A stretch of DNA of 64,000 bases from DATARH01 sp036268075 (GTDB lineage: Bacteria > Pseudomonadota > Alphaproteobacteria > ATCC43930 > CGMCC-115725): assembly GCA_036268075.1 (NCBI GenBank), contig DATAUV010000115.1, forward strand, positions 21,642-85,641. The letters are read 5' to 3'. The stretch's first letter is position 1; each line of letters starts with the position of its first letter. Shown here one piece after another: positions 50,601 to 58,899 of the stretch. Position numbers and translations under genes: made by a program. A model generated the notes under the pieces. The model searched no databases. It was not told the DNA's origin and saw only the letters and a list, made by a program, of their open reading frames with translations.

Positions 50601-50786
50601 ATGCGCAGGATTGGTGGTGTGGCCCTGGTGATGGCCGCGTTATTGGCGCTCGCCGCGTGCGGCGGGAATCTTTTCGGTTCGTCCTCGTCTTCATCCTCGG
50701 CGCCGTCCCAATCCGGCTATTACAACGGCCAGTCCCACGACACCGGCATGCCGGGCCCGGGCACCCACGACCAAAACCGCGACTAG
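50601..50786 (+). CDS. Small lipoprotein (61 residues)
   Basis: MRRIGGVALVMAALLALAAC gives a signal peptide with lipobox ending at Cys20. The mature part is a Ser-rich run of about seven residues, then a Gly/Pro/His tail ending GPGTHDQNRD. AGGGGAG upstream is a ribosome-binding site. It follows the selenoprotein by 19 bases and may be cotranscribed; its mature sequence gives no function. The low-complexity linker suggests a surface-tethered short peptide. Confidence 0.78.
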   Translation: MRRIGGVALVMAALLALAACGGNLFGSSSSSSSAPSQSGYYNGQSHDTGMPGPGTHDQNRD

Positions 50787-50796
50787 CCCAGGTCGT

Positions 50797-50893
50797 CGTC
50801 ATTGCGAGGAGCACAGCGACGAAGCAATCTCCGGCCGACGGAGACTCCTCCTACCGGGATTGCCGCGTCGCCTCCGGCTCCTCGCAATGACAT
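50797..50893. repeat. Inverted repeat, family F8
   Basis: CGTCATTGCGAGGAGC... (50797 onward) pairs with GGCTCCTCGCAATGACATT (50875-50893), with partly complementary interiors GCGACGAAGCAATC and GATTGCCGCGTCGC. This is a widely seen interspersed palindrome. It separates the small lipoprotein from the amidohydrolase. Confidence 0.85.
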
Positions 50894-50911
50894 TCGAATG
50901 GAAGGCTCCCC

Positions 50912-51934
50912 ATGATCATCGACTGCCACGGCCACTACACGACCTCGCCAAAGCAGCATGAAGCCTGGCGCACCGAGCAGATCGAGGCGCAAAAGGCCGG
51001 CAAACCCGCGACGCCACGCCCGTCGATCAGCGACGACGAGTTGCGCGAGACGATCGTCGGCGGTCAGCTCAAGCTTCAGCGCGAGCGCGGCACCGACCTC
51101 ACGATCTTCTCGCCGCGCGCCGCCGGGATGGGCCACCATCTCGGCGACGCCTCGACCAGCGAGGCGTGGGCGGCCGCGTGCAATGAGCTGATCCACCGCG
51201 TCTGCACCCTGTTCCCGAAAAACTTCATCGGCGTCGCGATGCTGCCGCAGAGCGCGCGGGTCAGCCCGAAAAACTGCCTCGCCGAACTCGACCGCTGCGT
51301 CACCCGGTACGGGATGGTCGGGATCAACCTCAACCCCGACCCGTCCGGCGGACATTGGCAGGATCCGCCGCTCGGCGACCGATACTGGTATCCGGTCTAC
51401 GAAAAGATGGTCGAGCACGACATCCCGGCGATGATCCATGTCAGCGCCTCGTGCACCCCGACGCATCACACGACCGGGTCGCATTACCTGAACGGCGACA
51501 CGGCCGGGTTCAACCAGCTCATGGTGTCGTCGGTGTTCAAGGATTTCCCGGCGATCAAGTTCATCATCCCGCATGGCGGCGGCGGGGTGCCGTATCATTG
51601 GGGCCGCTACCGTGGCCTCGCACAGGACGCGAAGCTCGGCCTCCTCAGCGAGATCATGCTGAAGAACGTGTTCTTCGATACCTGCGTCTACCACCTGCCC
51701 GGCCAGGAACTCCTCGCCAAGGTGATCCCGGTCGACAACATCCTGTTTGCCTCGGAGATGATCGGCGCCGTGCGCGGCATCGACCCCGAAACCGGGCACT
51801 ACTACGACGACACCAAGCGCTACGTCGACCAACTCCCACTGTCGGCGGCGGACAAGGCGAAGATCTTCGAGGGGAACGCCCGGCGGGTCTACGGCCGGCT
51901 GTCGGCGCAGATCGAGAAGCAGTTCGCGGCTTAG
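50912..51934 (+). CDS. ligJ: Amidohydrolase, 4-oxalomesaconate hydratase LigJ-like
   Basis: 340 residues. MIIDCHGHYTTSPKQHEAWR at the start gives the H-x-H metal site; KFIIPHGGGGVPYHWGRYRG the next His; and LFASEMIGAVRGIDPETGHY the conserved C-terminal block. The order of segments closely follows Sphingobium LigJ, which hydrates 4-oxalomesaconate in protocatechuate 4,5-cleavage. No lig genes are adjacent in this window, so the physiological substrate may differ. Family assignment is strong; the exact reaction is inferred. Confidence 0.82.
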   Translation: MIIDCHGHYTTSPKQHEAWRTEQIEAQKAGKPATPRPSISDDELRETIVGGQLKLQRERGTDLTIFSPRAAGMGHHLGDASTSEAWAAACNELIHRVCTLFPKNFIGVAMLPQSARVSPKNCLAELDRCVTRYGMVGINLNPDPSGGHWQDPPLGDRYWYPVYEKMVEHDIPAMIHVSASCTPTHHTTGSHYLNGDTAGFNQLMVSSVFKDFPAIKFIIPHGGGGVPYHWGRYRGLAQDAKLGLLSEIMLKNVFFDTCVYHLPGQELLAKVIPVDNILFASEMIGAVRGIDPETGHYYDDTKRYVDQLPLSAADKAKIFEGNARRVYGRLSAQIEKQFAA

Positions 51935-51968
51935 GAGCAGCGGCCCCACGGCTCGCTGACGCTCGCCG

Positions 51969-52187
51969 CCCTCACCCGGCCTTCGGCCACCCTCTCCCGC
52001 AATGCGGGCGAGGGGATGATCTTTTCCCCTCGCCCGCATTGCGGGAGAGGGTGGCGAGCGCCGAGAGGTGCGAGACGGGTGAGGGCCGCGCGCAGCGAGG
52101 TGGTTGGAAGCGAAAGACGCTTCGCGCCCTCACCCTCCCATCGCTCCGCGATAGGCCCCTCCCTCTCCCGCAATGCGGGCGAGGGGT
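51969..52187. repeat. Family F3 palindrome plus a half copy
   Basis: GCCCTCACCCGGCCTTCGGC (51968 onward) to CCCTCTCCCGCAATGCGGGC pairs with the complement ending at GACGGGTGAGGGC (52074-52086). A half copy CGCCCTCACCCTCCCATCGC... with CCCTCTCCCGCAATGCGGGC lies at 52125-52184. No gene lies here. Confidence 0.85.
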
Positions 52188-52190
52188 TTT

Positions 52191-52352
52191 TCACCGCGGC
52201 TTGAGCGGTTCCTGCTGCACCGGCGCGATCGGCGCGGCGTTGGGCGCGTCGGGGTCGTGCGGCGGGGCCGGCGGCGGCTTCTCGTCGTGCCCGCACGCGG
52301 CCACCCCCAGCACGGCAACGACGATCAGCGCCCGAATCGCCATCCCCCGCAT
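52191..52352 (-). CDS. Small lipoprotein (53 residues)
   Basis: ATG at 52352 shares its first base with the upstream gene's stop (TGATG). The peptide IRALIVVAVLGVAACGHDEK contains a lipobox with Cys20, then a Pro-rich mature part (EKPPPAPPHDPDAP...) ending LKPR. Proline-rich short lipoproteins can span the periplasm; nothing more can be said. It is too short for many gene finders. Confidence 0.72.
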   Translation of the reverse strand: MRGMAIRALIVVAVLGVAACGHDEKPPPAPPHDPDAPNAAPIAPVQQEPLKPR

Positions 52353-53410
52353 CAGTTGAGCCTCAATTCGCTGATGTGCCGCGGGTCCTGCTTGAGCTCG
52401 CCGCGCTCGACCTTCTTGACGATGTCGACGAGCCGCTCGTTGGCCCGGGCCGCGATCCCGGCGCGCACGCCCTCGCGCACGACAAACCCGTTGAGGAATT
52501 CGATCTCGGTGCGGCGGCCCTTGGCCATGTCCTGGCCCATCGACGGGCGCTGGTCGGAGGCGCCGCGGGGCGAGCTGAGGCGATGCTCGTCATAGGCCTT
52601 GAGCGACGCGGCGTCGCCCTCGCCGGCCCGTGCGACCAGATTGGGATCGAGGTGGTCGACCTCCTCCAGCCGATAGCCGAGCGCCTGGCCGATGCGGATC
52701 GCCTCGCTGCCGAGCCGCGCCTGGAAATGCCGGATCGCCTCGTTGTCGGCGCAATCCGAGCCGCTGAGCCCGGTGCAGGCCGAGACGCCGTTCGCCATCG
52801 TGTTCTGGATGAGCTTTGTCCACCGCTCGCCCCAGAGGTTGTCGGTCGCCTTGGCGCTGTCGGCGGTGCCGACGAGCCGGGCCACCTCACGCGCGCGCTC
52901 GGTGAGGCGCCCGTGCGGCTCGCCGGTGCGGTAGACCGTATGGCGGCTGCCGCCGATGAGGCCACCGCGATGCACCTGCCCCGGCGCGTGCAGGGCGACG
53001 CTGATATGGCTCGCGATGCAGCCCAGCACCTTGCCCCAGCCGACCACCTCGGCGATCGTCGGCTCGTTCATGCAGTTCTGCAGCGACACGACATAGCCGC
53101 CCGGCGCGAGGTACTGCTTGATCAGCCGCGCCGCCCATTCGGTGTCGTAGGATTTGACGCAGACAAAGGCGATGTCGACCGGCTTTTCCTTGGCCAGGTT
53201 CTGCGCCTCGGTCAGGTGCATCGCGCGCACCTTGACGTTGAACGGGTCCGGTCCCTGGTGGTGGGTGACGCGGATGCCGTCGCGGTTGATCGCCTCGACA
53301 TTCTCCGGCCAGAAATCGATATAGGTGACGTCCTCGCCGGCCTTCGCCATATGCGCGCCGGTATAGGCCCCAACCGCCCCCGCCCCGACGAACACGATCC
53401 GCTTGCCCAT
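52352..53410 (-). CDS. Ketopantoate reductase (PanE/ApbA)-family protein
   Basis: 352 residues from ATG 53410 (GGAGG upstream). IVFVGAGAVGAYTGAHMAKA is the NADP-binding motif; DIAFVCVKSYDTEWAARLIK and VVSLQNCMNEPTIAEVVGWG are family segments, and LWGERWTKLIQNTMANGVSA is the C-terminal domain helix with the conserved catalytic Lys. Length and C-terminal extension are larger than typical PanE, so it may reduce another 2-keto acid. It is upstream of and coupled to a small lipoprotein. Confidence 0.88.
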   Translation of the reverse strand: MGKRIVFVGAGAVGAYTGAHMAKAGEDVTYIDFWPENVEAINRDGIRVTHHQGPDPFNVKVRAMHLTEAQNLAKEKPVDIAFVCVKSYDTEWAARLIKQYLAPGGYVVSLQNCMNEPTIAEVVGWGKVLGCIASHISVALHAPGQVHRGGLIGGSRHTVYRTGEPHGRLTERAREVARLVGTADSAKATDNLWGERWTKLIQNTMANGVSACTGLSGSDCADNEAIRHFQARLGSEAIRIGQALGYRLEEVDHLDPNLVARAGEGDAASLKAYDEHRLSSPRGASDQRPSMGQDMAKGRRTEIEFLNGFVVREGVRAGIAARANERLVDIVKKVERGELKQDPRHISELRLN

Positions 53411-53471
53411 CGCTTTTCCTCCGCGTTGTCTACGCCGCGGGATCGTAGTCCCGGCCGAAGCCGCGCGGCAA

Positions 53472-53900
53472 TCAATCGTGGCCCACGTCCCAAGGATTGA
53501 CCACCGCAAACCCACAACCGGCGAACCCTCCGACATCGCGGGTCGCAACCCGGAAGCCACGCGACAGCGCGATCGCAGCAATGAAGCCGTCCGGCCCCTC
53601 CAATGGGCGACCCGAGCGTTCGCGCGAGGCGACCAGCTCGCCATAGGCGTCCGCCGCCAAAGCATCAAACGGGAAAATCCGGTCTTCGAAGACGCGAGCG
53701 CGGTAATTGCTGAACGCCGCTTCCCGCTGAGCGCGCCGTCGTCCATAGGGAAGACGCGCCAACCCGTAACCGATTTCGGCGATGCAGATCGTCGCCGTCG
53801 CGAGTTCGAACAGCGGCATCGACCGTAACCACGCCAGAACCGAAGGCGAAGGCTCGGGCCGCATCACCTCCGAAATTATATTCGTGTCGAGAATGATCAC
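53472..53900 (-). CDS. fitB: VapC/FitB-type PIN-domain toxin
   Basis: 142 residues from GTG 53900, overlapping the antitoxin stop (GTGA). PIN-domain acidic residues are in MIILDTNIISEVMRPEP (Asp5), ICIAEIGYGLARLPYGRRRA (Glu), GPDGFIAAIALSRG (Asp) and ATRDVGGFAGCGFAVVNPWD. The Ile-Ser-Glu-Val and N-P-W ending are characteristic of FitB-like proteins. It is likely an RNase toxin. Confidence 0.9.
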   Translation of the reverse strand: MIILDTNIISEVMRPEPSPSVLAWLRSMPLFELATATICIAEIGYGLARLPYGRRRAQREAAFSNYRARVFEDRIFPFDALAADAYGELVASRERSGRPLEGPDGFIAAIALSRGFRVATRDVGGFAGCGFAVVNPWDVGHD

Positions 53901-54142
53901 GTCTCGCCGAAATCCGGTGGCCGCCGGAACGCGCGGCGGGGCGGCAGGTCGAGATCGAGTCCGTTCTCAGGGCCGAACAGCTCCAGCGCGATATCGGCGG
54001 CATTTTCGATCGGGAGCGCACCCAGCGACTCGCGCAGGATGCGTCGCGCCTCCTCCTCCATCGAGCAGCCGTGCTGGGACGCCCGGTGCTTTAGCCGCCC
54101 TTTCAACCGATCGTCCAGCTTGCGGATCGTGATGCTGGCCAT
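53897..54142 (-). CDS. fitA: FitA-type ribbon-helix-helix antitoxin
   Basis: 81 residues from ATG 54142; a GTG at 54151 would add three. MASITIRKLDDRLKGRLKHR followed by ASQHGCSMEEEARRILRESL is a ribbon-helix-helix domain. The C-terminal tail that binds the PIN toxin ends LPPRRAFRRPPDFGET. A perfect inverted repeat (54161-54187) upstream is the likely operator. Confidence 0.9.
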   Translation of the reverse strand: MASITIRKLDDRLKGRLKHRASQHGCSMEEEARRILRESLGALPIENAADIALELFGPENGLDLDLPPRRAFRRPPDFGET

Positions 54143-54160
54143 GTCGCCCACCCGGAGTTA

Positions 54161-54187
54161 TGCAATCATCATAGTCATCTGATTGCA
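54161..54187 (-). promoter_or_regulatory. FitAB operator inverted repeat
   Basis: TGCAATCA (54161-54168) and TGATTGCA (54180-54187) form a perfect 8-base inverted repeat with an 11-base spacer, 19 bases upstream of fitA. FitAB binds inverted repeats of this general kind to repress itself. Confidence 0.65.
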
Positions 54188-54317
54188 CTCCCGCAATCGC
54201 CCGCACGGGTGGTTTGCTCGATCGGCGATTGCGATGCCCCGCCGGGCCGGGGTATCAGTGTCGCCTCTGCTCAAATCATGGGCAGCGTCGAGGACAGCAA
54301 CAAGAAAGGCGGGCAGC

Positions 54318-55589
54318 ATGCCGGATTCCGGAGCTTCGACGCCGGGTCCGAACCCTGCCGCGCGCCCGCGGGTCGCCGAGGTCGAGGGGCACGGTTCGTG
54401 GCTCGCGGCGAGCGTGACGCTGGTCCTCCTGTCGTTCTCCTACGGCTCACCGCTGTTGATCGTGGTCGGGCTGAAGCCGATCACCGAGGATTTGGGCACG
54501 GCGCGCGAGGTGGTCGCGCTCGCGGCCGCGCTCGCCTGGGTCGGCACCGGGCTCGGCGGCATCCTGATGGGGTGGGTCGCCGACCGCATCGGCATCCGCC
54601 GCACCGTGATATTCGGCGCCGTGAATATCGCCCTCGGCCTCTGCCTGTCGGCGACCGGCAAGATCTGGGCGATCTATGTCGGCCATGGGCTGCTGCTCGG
54701 GCTCCTCGGTAATGGGGCTATGTTCCCGCCGCTGATGGTGTATGTCAGCCGCTGGTTCGAGGCGCGGCGCGGCACCGCCCTGGCCCTCATCTCGTCGGGG
54801 CAGTATGTCGCCGGGATGGTGTGGCCGACCGTGTTCGAGCACGGGCTGCGGCGCTTTGGCTGGCAGGAGACGATGGTCGGCTTTGCCGCAATCATCATCG
54901 TCGCGGTCCCGCTGATCGCGCTCTATCTTCAGCCGGCCCCGGAGGCTCAGGCGTCGGGATCGGTCGCCGGCCGCTCGGCCCATTCGCGCCGCGTGCTCGG
55001 GCTGCCGGCAAATCTGGTCATGGTCATGTTGTGCGCCGCCGGGTTCTGCTGCTGCGTGCCGATGGCGATCCCGCAAAGCCATCTCGTCGCGTTTTGCAGC
55101 GATGTCGGCGTGCCGATGGCGCAGGGCGCGGCGATGCTGTCAGTGCTTCAGGCCTGCGCCTTTTGCAGCCGCCAGTTCTGGGGCTGGATGGCCGACCGCG
55201 TCGGCGGGCTGCCGACGTTGCTCACGGGCTCGGCCTGCCAGGCGCTGGCGATCGGCGCGTTCATGCTGACCCAGAACGAGGCTGGGCTCTTTGCGATCTC
55301 CGCCGCGTTCGGGCTCGGCTTCAGCGGGATCGTGCCGGCCTATGTCCTGATCATGCGCGAGCTCTACCCGTCGAGCGAGGCGGCGTGGCGAGTGCCGATG
55401 GTCCTCTTCGTCAGCATGAGCGGGATGGCGTTCGGAAGCTGGTGGGCGGGCGCCCTTTACGACCATTTCGGCTTCTACGGCCCGGCCTTCGCATCGGGCG
55501 TCATCTTCAACCTGATGAACCTGACCCTCGTGGGCTTCCTCGTCCTGCGACACGGCTGGGGCCGGGGGATGCGTCACGCGGCGGCGTAG
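54318..55589 (+). CDS. Major facilitator superfamily (MFS) transporter
   Basis: 423 residues from ATG 54318. Twelve hydrophobic segments can be traced, such as GSPLLIVVGLKPITEDLG, IYVGHGLLLGLLGNGAMFPP and GLFAISAAFGLGFSGIVPAY. GWVADRIGIRRTVIFGAVNI is the loop 2-3 motif G-x-x-x-D-R-x-G-x-R-x. The sequence is of the general OFA/oxalate-formate or monocarboxylate group. The substrate is unknown, but neighbours (HAO, SDR) suggest organic acids. Confidence 0.9.
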   Translation: MPDSGASTPGPNPAARPRVAEVEGHGSWLAASVTLVLLSFSYGSPLLIVVGLKPITEDLGTAREVVALAAALAWVGTGLGGILMGWVADRIGIRRTVIFGAVNIALGLCLSATGKIWAIYVGHGLLLGLLGNGAMFPPLMVYVSRWFEARRGTALALISSGQYVAGMVWPTVFEHGLRRFGWQETMVGFAAIIIVAVPLIALYLQPAPEAQASGSVAGRSAHSRRVLGLPANLVMVMLCAAGFCCCVPMAIPQSHLVAFCSDVGVPMAQGAAMLSVLQACAFCSRQFWGWMADRVGGLPTLLTGSACQALAIGAFMLTQNEAGLFAISAAFGLGFSGIVPAYVLIMRELYPSSEAAWRVPMVLFVSMSGMAFGSWWAGALYDHFGFYGPAFASGVIFNLMNLTLVGFLVLRHGWGRGMRHAAA

Positions 55590-55804
55590 TTTTTCGACGC
55601 GGAGGTCGCGGAGGATTTCGCAGAGGACGCGGAGGCAACGAGCCGGCGCGAAGCGCCATTAAGGATTTACAATGAGGCAGTGAGGCAGTGAGATTAGCCA
55701 TCTTCTCACTGCCTCACTGCCTCATTGTAATTGATTGCGGCTTCGCCGCAGACACAGCGCCTCCGCGTCCTCTGCGAAATCCTCCGCGGCCTCCGCGTCG
55801 AAAC
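55589..55804. repeat. Nested palindromes: F6 enclosing F4
   Basis: GTTTTTCGACGCGGAGG... (55589-55636) pairs with CCTCCGCGTCGAAAC (55790-55804) and GCCTCCGCGTCCTCTGCGAA (55759-55778). Inside, F4 arms TTACAATGAGGCAGTGAGGC (55667-55686) and GCCTCACTGCCTCATTGTAA (55711-55730) form a near-perfect palindrome. Intergenic between MFS and the broken oxidase. Confidence 0.88.
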
Positions 55805-55816
55805 TTCGGCTCCTCG

Positions 55817-57010
55817 CTACTGGTTCCGCTCCCAGTCGTCGCGCCACAGAAAGTCGGGGCCGAGCTGGTCGAGGCTGGGGCAGCCGATCTGGCCCATGAC
55901 GAGGTCGATCTCGCCGCGGAAGATGTCGACCGCCTTGTCGACCCCTGCCTGTCCGCCGGCGACGGCGCCGTAGAGCGTCGGGCGGCCGAAGAAGCACATC
56001 TCGGCGCCGAGGCACATCGCGATCACGATGTCGGCGCCGCGCCTGACGCCGCTGTCGAGCATCACGGTGAGCCGGTCGCCGACCGCGCGCTTGATCGCCG
56101 GCAGGCAGTCGATCGAGGCCGGCGCCTGGTCGAGCTGCCGCGCGCCGTGGTTCGAGACGATGATGCCGTTGCACCCGGCATCGGCGCAGCGGATCGCGTC
56201 ATCCGGCGCGAGGATGCCCTTCACCACCAGATTCCCAGGGAAGATCTTGCGATAATGCTCAAGGTCGCGCCAGGTCTGAGCGTGCGCCGGCACCATCGCG
56301 CGGTTGAACTTGATCGTTTCCTCGGCGCTCGCGCCATTCGGCAGATAGGGCAGCCAGTTGCCGAGCGACGGCGTGCCGCCATGCTTGATTTATTCCCACA
56401 CCCAGCCGGGATGCGACATCGCCTCGGCGAGCAATGCCGGCTTGAGGCTCAGCGCCGCGCGCAGCCAGTTGCCGCGGATGCTGGCATAGCCGTTGCGGGT
56501 GTTGCGCTCGCGCTTCGAATGCACCGGCACGTCGACGGTCAGCACCAGGGTCGAGAGGCCCGCATCGGCGGTACGCTTGATCAGGTTCTCGGACACCTTG
56601 CCGTCGCGCGCGGCATAGAGCTGGTACCAGGCGTTTTTCGGCGCCACCCGGGCGGCGTCCTCGATCGTCTCGTTGCTGGCGCCGGACTGGATGTAGACGA
56701 TGTTCGCCTCGCGCGCCGCCTCGGCCAGCATCATGTCGGCGCCGCGGCGGAAAAGCCCGGCGCTGCCGGTCGGCGAGATGCCGAACGGGCTCGAAAATGT
56801 CTGCCCGAAGATCGTCGTCGACTGGTTGCGGGTCGATACGTCGACCAGATAGCGCGGCAGAAGGTTGTGCTTCTTGAACGCCTCGGTATTGCGGTCGAGT
56901 CCGCGCTCGTCCTCGAGCCCGCCCTCGATGAAGTCGAAGGCGACCTTGGGCAGCCGCCTTTTCGCCATCTGGTGCAGGTCTTCGATATTGATGGCGTCGT
57001 TTAGTCTCAT
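55817..57010 (-). pseudogene. Alpha-hydroxy-acid oxidase gene with an in-frame stop
   Basis: The 398-codon frame matches the intact paralogue at 60474-61667 throughout, but has a TAA at 56390-56392 after HPGWVWE where the paralogue has Tyr (GWVAEYFRRGGGTP). The rest stays in frame (GGTPSLGNWLPYLPNGA...) through SNHGARQLDQAPAS and DSGVRRGADI to DFLWRDDWERNQ. FMN-dependent family members oxidise L-lactate or other 2-hydroxy acids. A single TAY to TAA change or a read error would explain it. The catalytic His region is retained. Confidence 0.85.
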
Positions 57011-57130
57011 GGTTCTTCGCTCCCGGCGGGCTCGGCGTAATCAGCCTGCAAACATCGCCCATTTCCGCGCCTGCCGACAACGCAGAATTGCCCTACGCGG
57101 GTCAGCCTCCCGCATCGCGCATCGCCGTTT

Positions 57131-57190
57131 TTGGACCGCGGGCGTCCCGCCCGCTCTTTAAAGAATGCGGGCGAGACGCCCGCGGTCCAA
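57131..57190. repeat. Inverted repeat, family F2
   Basis: TTGGACCGCGGGCGTCCCGC (57131-57150) pairs with its complement ending at 57190, one mismatch (GAGACG). The centre CTCTTTAAAGAA is itself self-complementary. It lies between the broken oxidase and the SDR gene. Confidence 0.88.
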
Positions 57191-57224
57191 CCCGCGCCGA
57201 AGAGCCTGCCCCGGCGCATGCCGC

Positions 57225-57977
57225 TCAGTAGTACCCCACCCCGCCGTTGGCGTGGATGGTCTGGCCGGTGATGAACCCGCTTTCGTCGCCGATCAGGAAG
57301 ATGCAGGTGTCGGCGATCTCCTCGATCTTGCCCTGGCGGCCGAGGGGGATGCCGGCGGAGTCGGGAGGCCGGTTGCCGTACCATTCGGGGTTGGTGCGCG
57401 TCGTGTTGATGCTGCCCGGCGAGACGACGTTGACGCGGATGTTATCCGGCGCGAATTCCGAGGCGAGACCGCGCGCGAGGCCGATCAGACCCATCTTAGC
57501 CGCCGACAGATGCGCCCGCCCACTGCCGCGGCCCGAATAGGCGCCGTCGCCGACAAAGAACAGGACGCGGCCGTATTTGTTCTCGGCCATCTTGCCGATG
57601 AGCGCGCGAGTCAAATAGAACGCGCCGTCGAGCACCACCCCGCGCACCAATTCCCAATCCGCGTCGCTGACCGTGACAAACGGCTTGTGCGGCCGGATCG
57701 CGGCGTTGTTGACGAGGATGTCGACGCGGCCGAACTCGCTCAGCGCCTTCGCCGCCATCGCCTCGACCGCTTCCTTGTCGGCCATGTCGGCGAGGATTCC
57801 GATCGCCTTGACCCCGAGCTCGCGCGCCTCGCGCACGACCCCGTCCACCTCCTGCTGGTTCGAGCGCGCGTTGACGACGACATTCGCCCCCTCCGCCGCC
57901 AGCTTCAGCACCGTCGCCCGCCCGATATTCCGCCCCGACCCCGTGACCAGCGCGACCTTGCCGTCGAATTTGCCCAT
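57225..57977 (-). CDS. SDR-family oxidoreductase lacking the usual catalytic Tyr
   Basis: 250 residues. VALVTGSGRNIGRATVLKLA is a T-G-x5-G-x-A motif of the enoyl/dienoyl reductase type and DILVNNAAIRPH the N-N-A motif. At the YxxxK position the sequence is HLSAAKMGLIGLARGLASEF: Lys is kept but Tyr is Leu. The same is seen in 2,4-dienoyl-CoA reductase-like SDRs. SPGSINTTRTNPEWYG and FITGQTIHANGGVGYY complete the fold. Possibly acts on an acyl-CoA or similar substrate. Confidence 0.87.
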   Translation of the reverse strand: MGKFDGKVALVTGSGRNIGRATVLKLAAEGANVVVNARSNQQEVDGVVREARELGVKAIGILADMADKEAVEAMAAKALSEFGRVDILVNNAAIRPHKPFVTVSDADWELVRGVVLDGAFYLTRALIGKMAENKYGRVLFFVGDGAYSGRGSGRAHLSAAKMGLIGLARGLASEFAPDNIRVNVVSPGSINTTRTNPEWYGNRPPDSAGIPLGRQGKIEEIADTCIFLIGDESGFITGQTIHANGGVGYY

Positions 57978-58050
57978 CGTGCTCTCCCCTGGTCCTTTTA
58001 CCTGACTTTGCGGAGCAAGTTAAACATTGCTCGATAGCTGAAGGAGTCGA

Positions 58051-58524
58051 TCACCATCTCCAATATCGACGCGCGAATGCACGCCGCAACTCTCCGTTCA
58101 ATTCTGCTGCTCGCGCTTGCACCAGCTGCGCTCGATCCAAATCGAGCGCGCGCAACTGCACGCGAAAGTTCCCTCCGGTCATAGCGTCGTAAAGGTCGGC
58201 TGAGAGAGTCTCTGCCGAGTTGAGGTCAAACTGCGGATCCTGCACCTTGAGAGCATCAGATAGCTGCTGCAACCGATGTTGCCTGCCGACGAGCTGGGCC
58301 TCTAAACGCTGGACATCGGTTGGCACGGGCTGAGGTCTCTCAGTCAGCCAATACTTGGTGGCAAGGTCCGCGGCGTCATTTGTCTCCGTGCAGAGCTCTT
58401 CGACAGTGGCGCCCAGCCGATCGGCACGATGACGCCATCTTTGCACCGCGTAATTGGCGTATGCTACAAACAACGCCGCAAGAAGGCTTGCGGTCGGCAC
58501 AAGCCAAGCAAGGTGGCTTGACAT
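58051..58524 (-). CDS. Small membrane-anchored protein of unknown family
   Basis: 157 residues. An N-terminal transmembrane helix (WLVPTASLLAALFVAYANYA, about residues 7-26) is followed by a cytosolic, mostly helical part (VQRLEAQLVGRQHRLQQLSD, LDRAQLVQARAAELNGELRR) that may be coiled coil. It starts 14 bases after the STAS-like gene stop on the same strand, so the three genes form one operon. GC is lower than in the flanking genes. No family recognised. Confidence 0.7.
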   Translation of the reverse strand: MSSHLAWLVPTASLLAALFVAYANYAVQRWRHRADRLGATVEELCTETNDAADLATKYWLTERPQPVPTDVQRLEAQLVGRQHRLQQLSDALKVQDPQFDLNSAETLSADLYDAMTGGNFRVQLRALDLDRAQLVQARAAELNGELRRAFARRYWRW

Positions 58525-58538
58525 CGAATATCAGTTTG

Positions 58539-58892
58539 TCAGGCCGCTACCGACTGCGGACGAGCATCTCTCATATAACGCTCGGCCAGGGCTTGATAAG
58601 GGGCGTACACGGGGCGTCGCGCCACGACAACAAGAAAACGCCTAATTGCTTCCGGGTCAAATATCCGCTTTCGGATTAGCCCGCCGAATGCCTCCTCAAG
58701 GAATGACGACCCGTAACCGGAAGTCCCATCCAGCTCGACCTCTAGGAGAGCGTGATTGCGGATCGCATCATCGAGCGCGGGGCGCAAAATCTCGTCCCTG
58801 AACCACTCCCCGCTATATGGGCCGTCGGAGACATAGCGTCCCCCGGGGGAACGTGCGTAGTCGGAAACGCGGATCAACGTCATGCTCCCCAT
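58539..58892 (-). CDS. STAS-like domain protein (DUF4325)
   Basis: 117 residues. LEVELDGTSGYGSSFLEEAF is the core DUF4325 segment; GGLIRKRIFDPEAIRRFLVV follows. The domain resembles STAS anti-anti-sigma folds and usually sits beside a GHKL ATPase, as here. It may bind or be phosphorylated by that ATPase, like SpoIIAA with SpoIIAB. AAGG lies upstream of its ATG; an internal ATG at 58883 is the alternative start. It begins 8 bases after the ATPase stop. Confidence 0.83.
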   Translation of the reverse strand: MGSMTLIRVSDYARSPGGRYVSDGPYSGEWFRDEILRPALDDAIRNHALLEVELDGTSGYGSSFLEEAFGGLIRKRIFDPEAIRRFLVVVARRPVYAPYQALAERYMRDARPQSVAA

Positions 58893-58899
58893 CCCAGCC

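Noticed and set aside
56390..56392. In-frame TAA in the oxidase as recoding
   Set aside because: TAA is not used for Sec or Pyl, there is no special downstream structure, and the paralogue has Tyr here; a point mutation or read error is simpler.
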